Source of the DNA: Symbiodinium natans | Taxonomy: Eukaryota; Sar; Dinophyceae; Suessiales; Symbiodiniaceae | Assembly (NCBI GenBank): GCA_905221605.1 | Contig: CAJNDS010002538.1 | Coordinates: 37,501 to 101,500 of the forward strand | DNA: 64,000 nucleotides | Direction of reading: 5' to 3' | Shown here: positions 41,754 to 49,877 of the stretch, piece after piece | Numbering within the stretch: the stretch's first letter is position 1 | Layout: every line of letters begins with the position of its first letter | The notes under the pieces: generated by a model | Told to the model about the DNA's origin: nothing | The model's database searches: none | The model's input: the letters and a program-made list of their open reading frames with translations, nothing else | Position numbers and translations under genes: made by a program

Positions 41754-41955
41754 CCTTGGAGACCAAAGGTAAAGGACCCCTAAAAAGATTGATTCATGAT
41801 CCATATGAAGAGTCACCTCGAAATACCCCAAATCGGTTTAGGGTTTAGGGTTGAAAAAGATTGAAAGATTGATGCATGATTCGTATGAAGAGTCACCCCG
41901 AAATACCCTTCAAAACAACAAAAGAGGGAACTTGTACCTTCCTTGGTCCGCAAGG
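41754..41955. repeat. Family A element with internal duplication around telomeric units
   Basis: Ends CCTTGGAGACCAAAGG and CCTTGGTCCGCAAGG. Inside, a 45-bp block (AGATTGATTCATGATCC / AGATTGATGCATGATTC, then GAAGAGTCACC) occurs twice, separated by GGTTTAGGGTTTAGGG. Confidence 0.7.
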
Positions 41956-42095
41956 GTCCTCCGCGTCGGCCCTCGCACATGAGCACCAGGATGTGCGACG
42001 AAACCCAGCTCAGCCGCCTGTGTCCCAGACCCTCCAGGATCTGAACGAAGTCGTCCAAGCAACAAGGCTCAGAGAAGCCCAGGTCAATCTCTACC
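41956..42095 (-). CDS. Exon of unknown gene
   Basis: The minus strand reads EIDLGFSEPCCLDDFVQILE, then GLGHRRLSWVSSHILVLMCE. It is a long clean frame with mixed hydrophobic and charged residues. The join across the family A element to the next exon was not resolved in phase. Confidence 0.6.
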
Positions 42096-42112
42096 TCAAG
42101 AAGCTAAGAGTA

Positions 42113-42182
42113 GGGTTTAGGGTTTAGGGTTTAGGGTTTAGGGTTTAGGGTTTAGGGTTTAGGGTTTAGGGTTTAGGGTTTA
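42113..42182 (+). repeat. TTTAGGG array
   Basis: About ten perfect units. Confidence 0.95.
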
Positions 42183-42442
42183 AGGTTGAGGGTTTACGGT
42201 TGAGGGTTGAGGGTTGAGGGTTGGGGGTTGTAAGGTAGGGAGGATACCGGGAGACAGCCTTAATATGACAAAAAGCGCAAGGCCTTGGCTTCTGAGGTGC
42301 GGCCTGCGATGGAGTAGTCACAATGTTGTCCTTGTTCCAGGATAGGATATTAGGTCTTATCATCCCCATAATCAACCCTCTACGGGGCGTTTTAGCGGGG
42401 ATATACCCTAAACCCTAAACCCTAAAACCCTAAACTCTTCGG

Positions 42443-42560
42443 GCATCATCGCCCCTCCTTGTTCATGGCCATGTTCTCTTCCAAGGCCATCTCGCCCCCA
42501 ACCAACAAGTCATTGAAGAGGTCATTCCGCCCCGTGAGCCAGTCAAACATGGCGATTTCA
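42443..42560 (-). CDS. C-terminal exon of coiled-coil gene
   Basis: The minus strand reads EIAMFDWLTGRNDLFNDLLV, then GGEMALEENMAMNKEGR and a TGA stop. It begins at GTGAAATC after GGATAG, just beyond the end of the family A element, and joins in frame to the exon at 42.82-42.92 kb. Confidence 0.65.
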
Positions 42561-42565
42561 CCTAT

Positions 42566-42818
42566 CCTTGGGGGACCAAGTTAACCCTAAAAAGGGTTTC
42601 TAGGGTTCATATACCTTAAAAGGCATTAGAGTAGTATAGGATATACGACCCCTAAACTAAAAAACCCCAAGCCCGAAACCCTCAACCCCTAAACCCTAAA
42701 CCCCTAAACCCCTAAACCCCTAAACCCCTAAACCCCTAAACCCCTAAACCCCTAAACCCCTAAACCCTAAACCCTAACCCTAAACCCTAAACCCTAAACC
42801 CTAAACCGGTCCCCAAGG
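42566..42818. repeat. Family A element filled with CCCTAAA repeats
   Basis: Left end CCTTGGGGGACCAAGTTAAC; right end GGTCCCCAAGG. The right half, about 42670-42805, is CCCTAAA/CCCCTAAA array. It separates two exons of the same gene. Confidence 0.8.
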
Positions 42819-42918
42819 CTCTGCACCCAGAAAGGCTGGGAGCTGGTGGTGCAGGGAAGGTCATCTCTTTCGCTGACGAACTCCTCAGGGTTGCGCTCTG
42901 GGGAGGCTGCTTGAGGGT
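42819..42918 (-). CDS. Exon of coiled-coil gene
   Basis: The minus strand reads AASPERNPEEFVSERDDLPC, then TTSSQPFWVQ. The GC donor (GCCTTGGGGACC) is the end of the family A element. The upstream join to 42.98 kb is not fixed in phase. Confidence 0.55.
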
Positions 42919-42979
42919 TTAGGGGGTTTGGGGGGTTTAGGGAGCTTAGGGGGTTTTGGAGGGTTTTGGGGGGTTTAGG

Positions 42980-43127
42980 GTTCATCTTGAATCTGTGAAG
43001 TCATTACTAAGAGAGTCTCCTGCAGCAAGGCCCACTGCTTCTTCTGGCTGTGGAACTCTGCCGCGGCCTCCTTCAAGTCCTCGTGCTGAAAGACAGCTGG
43101 GCAAGAAGCTGGCGACACCTGAAGTAC
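42980..43127 (-). CDS. Coiled-coil exon
   Basis: The minus strand reads VLQVSPASCPAVFQHEDLKE, then AAAEFHSQKKQWALLQETLL. It begins at GTAC straight after CCCCAAG of a family A element; joining to CGC of the exon above gives an open frame. Confidence 0.65.
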
Positions 43128-43244
43128 CTTGGGGACGAATTCTGAACCCACAAAAGGGTTCATGGTTCATATGACCTTACTAGGAATTATAGTAGCACAA
43201 GGTATAGGACCCCAATTTTAGGGTTCATGTGGTCCCCAAGGCAC
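43128..43244 (-). repeat. Family A introner acting as an intron (117 nt)
   Basis: On the minus strand the intron begins GTGCCTTGGGGACCACATG and ends TCGTCCCCAAG. The terminal inverted repeat forms both splice sites. Excision joins CGC to GTA in frame. Confidence 0.82.
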
Positions 43245-43371
43245 GCGCGGCGTGGGTACGCCCAGGACGTGGGCAAGCTGGGAGGCCTGGACGGCCCGAT
43301 TGTAGGAGCCCTGCTCCTGGTCCGCGAGCTTCAGCGCCCAGCGCCTACCAGTAGAATCCTCCAGGCCATAC
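43245..43371 (-). CDS. Exon bounded on both sides by family A introners
   Basis: 127 nt. The minus strand reads YGLEDSTGRRWALKLADQEQ, then GSYNRAVQASQLAHVLGVP. The length fits exactly: one base completing the split codon from the exon above, then 42 whole codons. This is strong evidence that both flanking elements are spliced out. Confidence 0.7.
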
Positions 43372-43584
43372 CTTGGGGACCAAACAAACCCTAAAATGGG
43401 GGTCATAGACCCTACACTACCATAACTCCTACTAAGGCATATGAACCCTAAATAGACCCTACACTACTACAACTCCTACTAAGGGATATGAACCATACAT
43501 AGACACCCATACTACTATAACCCCCCCCCTTTTTCGGTATATGAGCCCTAAACCCTTTCAGGGTTCATGTGGTCCCCAAGGTGC
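43372..43584 (-). repeat. Family A introner acting as an intron (213 nt)
   Basis: Minus-strand intron begins GCACCTTGGGGACCACATG (GC donor) and ends TTTGGTCCCCAAG. The interior contains three TAyACTACTATAACTCC-type units and a poly-C run, so it is an expanded copy. Confidence 0.82.
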
Positions 43585-43690
43585 GCCGCTGCGAGATCCT
43601 GCCGCAGGCGGTTGGTCCCGCCAGACAGGGGCCTCACGCTCCGGAGGTGCTCGATGCCGCAGGCTGACAGGGAACATGAGCTGCAGACCT
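43585..43690 (-). CDS. Exon of coiled-coil gene
   Basis: The minus strand reads DLQQVCSSCSLSACGIEHLR, then SVRPLSGGTNRLRQDLAA. It joins in frame to YGLEDS across the 213-nt introner. The upstream end runs into TTTATAGGG repeats. Confidence 0.6.
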
Positions 43691-43839
43691 GCTGGAGGTC
43701 ACAAAGACAGGGTGTATAGGGTTTATAGGGTTTATAGGGTTTATAGGGTTTATAGGGTTTAGGGTTGGACAGGGCCCAGGCATTCCTGCTCAGACTGCAG
43801 CAAAATGCCCTGCAACAACATCTTTTCTTTCGGGACTCA

Positions 43840-44095
43840 TTGAGGCCAAGAAGGTTTTATGATCCATATCCCGAGCCAGTGATTCTAAGTAATCCCTCCC
43901 CTTTGTATTAAACATATTAAACCCCCCCCCCCCCGGCCCCACCCCCGAATATTAAATACCCCCCCTCCCCGCCGCCGCCATATACTCCAACATAACTAGA
44001 ATGGGAGCATTTAACTATGACGGGAGTATCTAAAATATTAGAAGGGAGGGTGGGGGGGGGGGGGGGGGTTCTGTTTAGTGAAGGGGAGTAATCGA
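43840..44095. repeat. AT- and C-rich intron-like stretch
   Basis: Holds a family A-like fragment (TTTATGATCCATATCCCGAG), poly-C and poly-G runs at 43921 and 44051, and GGGAGTATCTAAAATATTA against TAATATTCGGGGGTGGGG-like inverse sequence. Confidence 0.4.
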
Positions 44096-44182
44096 GTGAA
44101 GCACCCTCTGCGCCTTCTCTTCCCAGCAGCCGCATCCATCCAATGGCTGGCAGCCAGGAGAGGTCACGCCATGGAGGAGACT
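44096..44182 (-). CDS. Probable exon of coiled-coil gene
   Basis: The minus strand is open in two frames (LLHGVTSPGCQPLDGCGCWE and PPWRDLSWLPAIGWMRLLGR). It abuts the family A element above. Confidence 0.4.
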
Positions 44183-44364
44183 CCTTGGAGACCAAAGGAT
44201 CCATAAAAAGGGGTTTATGATTCATATACCTTCATGGAAATTATAGGGTATCCCTAAACCCTATAAAGCCTGAACCCTATATAAACCCTAAACCCTAAAC
44301 CCTAAATCCTAAACCGGAAACCCACCGGAAACCCCAACTCTAGGCATTTGGTTCCCCTGCAAGG
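44183..44364. repeat. Family A element with CCCTAAA units inside
   Basis: Ends CCTTGGAGACCAAAGGATCC and TTTGGTTCCCCTGCAAGG. The middle (44253-44315) is CCCTATAAA/CCCTAAA repeat. Confidence 0.7.
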
Positions 44365-45400
44365 CTCTGCTGGCGAACTGCAGCTCCAAAGCGCGCCGCA
44401 GCGGTCAGGAGAAGCCACCATCTTAACCCATCCATCTGTGGCTTCATCTGGATTCTGGGCCCTTTGTGTAACCCTAGACGTTTTGTTCTTTGCTTTTCTC
44501 TGAATGTGCTACAACAAAAATCACCCGCAAAAAGGGCCCAAAACGCAGGTCACTATTTCTCAGACAACTCACGAGCTGCGCGGGGTGGGAGGCTACTTTT
44601 CTGATGGGACTCACGGGAAATTCTGCAAAGGGGTTATGGTCCGTAGAGTTCTACACCGATAAGTCGCGAAAGGGTGCATGAAATGAGGGCCCAATAGCCT
44701 TTATAGAAAATAAAGATACAGGTTCGAGTCGGTCAGAACACACCAAGAACACGAAAAGGGGGTTGAGGCTTATGATTCCAGACATAGGGCTCACCTAAGC
44801 AGCACTGGCCTGATCGAACACCATTGCTACTCTTGACAGTGAGGTTTTTTTGAAGGCTCAAAATATTGTTGGGCTGAAGTGCAAGTGCTTGGGATGTAGC
44901 GGTGGCGGGGTTCAACGTTTCTTGGGCTCGTGGGCTCGAAGATTCTCGGCCATGTGGGGCATTGTTGTTTTGCATACGCTTTAGGAATAATGAAAAGTTA
45001 TGGGGTCTAACTATCTGCATGTTCGCCAAGTGCAAAACAACCAAAAGCACCCCACCCCCGATGCAGTATGCTTCCTAAACCCTAAACCCCTAAACCCTAA
45101 ACCCCAAACCCTAAACCCTAAACCCAAACCCCAAACCCTAAACCCTAAGAATTCGTCCTTAAGGATGCGGGTGCCTCCACGAGAGGTTCCCGGACGTCGT
45201 ACAAGTGGCCACCGGCTCCCGGGCACGGCACCTCTGGCTTGGAGAGCCCTGGGGCTGAGGGTTTCGGGTCCATAGGGTTGAGCATAGATACAGATATATA
45301 TATATATACATATGTATATATATATATATTTTTACAAATTAAAGCTATATGTCTATGGTTTTGTAAAAGGCGTCAGATGAAACTGGCACCTGCGAAAAGA
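44365..45400. other. Mostly unassigned; end of the duplicated Hint 3' flank begins near 45.39 kb
   Basis: An open island at 44365-44430 may be an upstream exon of the coiled-coil gene. The rest holds competing weak frames, CCCTAAA units at 45070-45150, and a TA microsatellite at 45293-45330. Confidence 0.4.
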
Positions 45401-45893
45401 AGCTCTGCATTCGATGGCGTGTGCAAGCTCTCGCCAATCCAGGTCGTCGCAATTCGCCACGCTGAAGCACTCAACCTGCGATCTTCTGCGCGAGGTCCAA
45501 AACTGTGAGCCACGTCTGCACAGGATCTAAATCAAAACAGCTCTCCTGCACACACCGCGCGCCCCTCTCGACATGACGACAACGTGATCACTGAGGTCAA
45601 TGCTATTCAATGCTACAAGGATACTAGACACGCCCTTATCTACACCCTCCTTCCCACAGACCGTGTGCTCGGTATGTCGAGCTGGGGCCGCGTGCGCTGC
45701 CCTCGAGCGACTCCGGCAACAAGCCCGCAAGCAGCTGAGGCACAGGCTCTTCCAGCCGTGCTCTGAGCTGAATGTGGCCACGCGTCACCCGAGATGCATG
45801 AATGTTGACTCTAAGAACTACCAACTCACGCAGACGCTAAAATGCTGGCTCTGTGTCTAGTGACCTATATGGCTTGGGGAACCCAATTCACCT

Positions 45894-47828
45894 TCAGTCC
45901 ATGTAGTCTCCAGCCGTCATGGGGATCGAGGCTCCGCCATCCATGGTCCCGTCAGGCTGGTCCGCTGTTCCTTGGCTCCGGCCTCGGTTCTTGTCCTTTC
46001 CGCGGCGCGTCGAGGGCTTCCGCTTGTGGCCTTTGCTGAGGATGCAGGGAGGGGAGGAGAAGACGGCCACAGGCAGGTCCGGCTCGAAGACGATCTTCAG
46101 CACCTCGCAGTCTGCGGGCCGACGGTCCACGCTGGCCAGAACCACCGGCTCCCCGGAATCGAGCATCACGTGGTCCCCCACTTTCAAGTCACCGGCCGCG
46201 AGGAAGTCATAGTCGCGGTTCTCGGCGATCTTCCCTGACTCGCCGGTTGCATCCGGGACTGGGACCTGCACGAGGTGGTCCGGGGTCACCCGCAGCGTGG
46301 CAGCTCCTGCTTGCAAGTCGACGACTTCGGAGGCTCGGCAGAGTTCAGGGTTGGCAACCACCTTCAAAATGGTCGCGTCGTCTCCGGCAACCACTTGGGA
46401 CCCTTTCTTGAGATCGCCGCCTGGGAGGAAGAAGTCGTTTCCGCAGCTGCGTGTCTTGAAGATGGCGTCTGACATGAAGCAGTGAGGCCTCACGGAGAAC
46501 CAGGATGAGCAGCTCAGAACCGACGAGGCGTCGTCATCAACATCCACCATGGTGTATCCCATCTGCTCGGTCAGGCCGGATTCAGGGCTGCTGGAGGCTC
46601 CGCAGGCGAGGGCGGCATGAGCTCCATGCCCGCCGAAGCGCGTGAGCTGGCGCTCCAATTGACGACACCGCTCCTGGCACGCGCCCTTCTCTTGCCAGAG
46701 AGCCTGCATCTGGCCCAGCTTGGTCTCCAACTTGGCTTCTGCTTTGGTCAGCTGCGTGTTGAGCTGCTCACAGCGATCCTTGTAGACTGCACTACTCTCC
46801 AGCAGGCTCTGCAAATCTGGCTTGTTTCCGGAGACAGCCTCCACAGCCGCCAAGCAGGTTGCGAGCCGATCGCAGTTTTCCTTGTGCTGGGCACACTCGT
46901 CCTGCAGCCTTTGAAGGTCACGTTGCTGTCTTGATGCCTCGGCTTCTGAGGCCTCCAAGCGACGTGCAAGCTGCTCGCACCACTCCTTCTGCGCGACACC
47001 CTCGTCCTGAGCGGCCTGGAGCTCACGTGCCTGGTGAGCTGCCGTCGCTTCCACAGCCGCCAGGCGGTCCGCGAGCAGCCCGCACTCGTGCTTCGCGGCT
47101 TGGATCTCCCGCTGCGTCTCTGTGCTTGCGGCCTGCGCCGCATCCAAGCCGGCACTCAGCTGCGCGTTCTGCAACTTGACCTGGGCGACGACCTCCTTCG
47201 CGGAATGGAGCTCGGCCTCGGCGGCTTCCAGGCGCTCGCCCAGCTGCCTCTTCTCCTCCCGCAGCTGCTCCTCCTGGCCCCTCTCCTCCACTTTCTGCCG
47301 CTTCCGCGCCGTCTCCTCGGCCTCCGCCTCGGCCGCTGCCAGCGGCGTCCAACTCCAAGCCACTCGCTCCAGCCCCGCCTCCGAGAAGGAGCCGACGACG
47401 CACCGGCTCCGCTCGCTCCGCGCGTGCTGGAAGAGCAGCTCGGCCAGCCGCTCCTGGGAGCGGTCCTCGCTCAGACCGCGCCAGGCCGCCGCCTCCGCCG
47501 GCCGCGCGGCCCAGAGCTCCACCAGCCGCGCCGCCAGCGCCTCGAGGGCGCGCTGCGCATTGCCAGGGTCCCACCACGGGCCGTACCACGCCGAGTGCAC
47601 GAAGGCGTCGAGGACGGTGTCCAGGGGCCAGCCGGCCGGGACCGCGGTGAGCTCGCAGAGATACGGCATCAGGGCGATCTTGAGAACGAAAAAGGAGCAC
47701 CTTTTCAGTGGGGGTAGCGGGCGAGTCCTGTCTCTTGAGCCGGCTATCGCTGGAAACTCTGAGGAAACATCTGCGCAAACCCGCATAGAGCAAGGAAGGT
47801 GTTGCGACTCTCGTTTTCTCAGCTCCAA
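45894..47828 (-). CDS. Coiled-coil protein with C-terminal Hint (hedgehog/intein-type) domain, copy 1
   Basis: Single 644-codon frame. A pyrimidine tract ending AG (TTTTTCGTTCTCAAG) just before codon 51 suggests the true start may be Met54 (about 47669), after a splice or trans-splice acceptor. Residues about 165-400 are a long Glu/Gln/Ala-rich coiled coil. The Hint domain begins at Cys450 (HCFMSDAIF) and has the block B motif RVTPDHLVQV (Thr515, His518) and two AGDLKVGD-type strands. It ends VAVFSSPPCILSKG, then a basic tail (KGHKRKPSTRRGKDKNRG) and an acidic end. Hint domains cut their own backbone at the first Cys by thioester formation. The C-terminal Asn needed for full intein splicing is not visible, so hedgehog-like cleavage is more likely. 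What would be released or modified is unknown. A second copy starts at 63.29 kb. Confidence 0.85.
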   Translation of the reverse strand: MELRKRESQHLPCSMRVCADVSSEFPAIAGSRDRTRPLPPLKRCSFFVLKIALMPYLCELTAVPAGWPLDTVLDAFVHSAWYGPWWDPGNAQRALEALAARLVELWAARPAEAAAWRGLSEDRSQERLAELLFQHARSERSRCVVGSFSEAGLERVAWSWTPLAAAEAEAEETARKRQKVEERGQEEQLREEKRQLGERLEAAEAELHSAKEVVAQVKLQNAQLSAGLDAAQAASTETQREIQAAKHECGLLADRLAAVEATAAHQARELQAAQDEGVAQKEWCEQLARRLEASEAEASRQQRDLQRLQDECAQHKENCDRLATCLAAVEAVSGNKPDLQSLLESSAVYKDRCEQLNTQLTKAEAKLETKLGQMQALWQEKGACQERCRQLERQLTRFGGHGAHAALACGASSSPESGLTEQMGYTMVDVDDDASSVLSCSSWFSVRPHCFMSDAIFKTRSCGNDFFLPGGDLKKGSQVVAGDDATILKVVANPELCRASEVVDLQAGAATLRVTPDHLVQVPVPDATGESGKIAENRDYDFLAAGDLKVGDHVMLDSGEPVVLASVDRRPADCEVLKIVFEPDLPVAVFSSPPCILSKGHKRKPSTRRGKDKNRGRSQGTADQPDGTMDGGASIPMTAGDYMD

Positions 47829-47849
47829 AGTTTAAGTGAAAGGTATATG

Positions 47850-49700
47850 TCATGCCGCACGCCTTGGCTGCGACTCCGCGGCATCTCCGACTCCGGCTCT
47901 ACACGATCCTCATGCCTCGGTAAAGAATTTAGTGGCCCGAGTGGGCTCCATCAGGCACGCTTCTTGAACCGGCGCATGCGAATCCCACCGACACTTTGCC
48001 CCAGCAGCAGGTCTTGAGTCTTGAGTCTTGCAGGCGCAGCACCCGGAAGGAGTTTCACTGCCAATCGGATTTCGGCAAGGTACATGCACAACTTTCAGCG
48101 TGAGTCATGGGGGCTCATGCTTGCAGTGTGAGGCGAGCATGAGTACCCCCCCTTTCTTGACGCCGATGGGGAAAAACCCAAGGCCCCTGAACAACCTCCT
48201 TTCATTTTGCTTCTGATGGGAAGCACTGACAATCGTACACGCACTCACAAAAAAATCCTAACCCCACCTACATCTCTGGCACCCTAAACCCCATAAGTCT
48301 ATATCCCTTACAAACCCTAAACCTTACAAACCCTTAAACTCAAAAACGCAAAACCTGCACAAACCCTAAACGCCCTGAACATCAAGCCGGGAGTGCATGC
48401 GGTGCATGAAAATGCAACAACACCCTACTGTAGGCGCCTAAGATAAATTAGAACAGGCTTCTTTTTTTTTTTTTTTTTTTTTTTGGGGGGGGGGGTATTG
48501 TAGTATAATCACAAAGGGACCCTAGAAGGGAAGATTACTCGTAACTCTTCCGACTCCTATCTTATCAGCCAATGGCCTCTTGGACTTCCGGGGCTTGCTG
48601 AAAGGGTCTCGTAGTAGGGTTTGCGGGGTTGGGTCTTTTTTTTTCTCCCTCTCTCTCTCTGTACATATATATATATATACATGCCCTAGGTAAGCCCTAT
48701 ATGTATATATATATATAGTTTTTTGTTGGTACCCAAATGCTAGACCCTAAAATCGCTATACCCTACAAACCCCAACTCTGAGCCTCAGCATCGAATCTCC
48801 CCTAAACCCTAAACCCTAAACCCTAAACCCTAAACCCTAAACCCTAAACCCTAAATCAACTCCCCTGGTGCCATCCCTTCCACACGCTGGGCCCACCGCT
48901 GCGCTGCTGCGACTCGCGGGGGCCGTGGCCACCCGAGCCGTGGGCCCTACATATATATATATATATATATATGAGATAATGTAATTCAGTTTCAGTAATA
49001 CTGTGTATATATATATATATGCATATGAGATAATGTAATTCAGTTTAAATTAGTACTATACATATGTAATAATATGTATGTATGCACGGATATTTCTGTA
49101 AACTAGATATGAATGTCATGTAGCTACTACAAACCCCATGTACACCCTAGCAAAAACCGTACACACTCTTTAAACCCAATAAGCCCCTAAGCCCTGTGGG
49201 CCCTACAAGCCCCACAGCCCGGCCTCGTAAGCCCTTGAGTAAATACAAGGGCCGCAAAACATCCCAGAGCAACTTCCGGCTCTTTCAAGCACCAGTTGGG
49301 ATGTTCCCCCTTCTACTGCCAGTCCCGTACCCCCCCCCTGTTAAAATCCCCACCAAGGACTGTTAGTCTAAGGGGGAATATCCCAAAGCACCAGGTCTAA
49401 CCTCGACCCCTGACCCCCCGACCAGTGGGTTTATGGTGTTTTCCCAGGTTTCGGGTATGTGCCCTGAACTGCAACCAGACCCTAAACTCCCAAAACCATG
49501 ACAACCAACCCTGAGAAAGGCTTAGATTCAGATCTGTTCTATGAAAAAGGGTTTAAAGCTTCAGGCCGAGTGCGCTTACCTCCAAAATAGTATCTGGCAT
49601 AGGCTTGGTTGGACACGCACAAGTATACTGTGCAAACTGATTTTGCGGAGAGACCGGCTCACTCTTGGTACAGGAACTACCATCATGCAACGGCCCTCTT
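47850..49700. other. Intergenic region, microsatellites and repeats
   Basis: Holds poly-T/poly-G (48463-48494), palindromic TA runs (48664-48718), a CCCTAAA array at 48805-48855, and a duplicated block (48955-49075) where ATATATAT is followed twice by GAGATAATGTAATTCAGTTT. It lies between Hint1 and the 3' end of TIR1. No gene recognised. Confidence 0.5.
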
Positions 49701-49754
49701 CCCCATGGCTTTGATCATGTGGCTTTCTTTCCCGCTGTGTGCTTGCAGCAGATG

Positions 49755-49857
49755 TGGGGGTTTACGAAAATAAGGCACCCTTAGTACAGAACCCCGAAGA
49801 GTAGGATCCCCTTATCATAAGGACCCAAGAAGGTAGCCCAAATTGCAGAAACCCCCA
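49755..49857. repeat. Family D element, copy 3, insertion absent from the paralogous site
   Basis: Starts TGGGGGTTTACGAAAATAAG and ends AAATTGCAGAAACCCCCA. The TIR2 flank reads straight through (CACCATATGTCGTGCAAG), while this copy is split at GATG. A short TG or ATG direct repeat flanks it. It lies just after the TIR1 stop codon. Confidence 0.78.
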
Positions 49858-49877
49858 TGTCGTGCAAGGGGACTCAC

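Noticed and set aside
47023-47853. Long open frames on both strands overlapping the Hint1 coiled coil
   Set aside because: Shadows of a GC-rich coding region; only the 644-codon frame has the duplicated Hint domain and a coiled-coil pattern.
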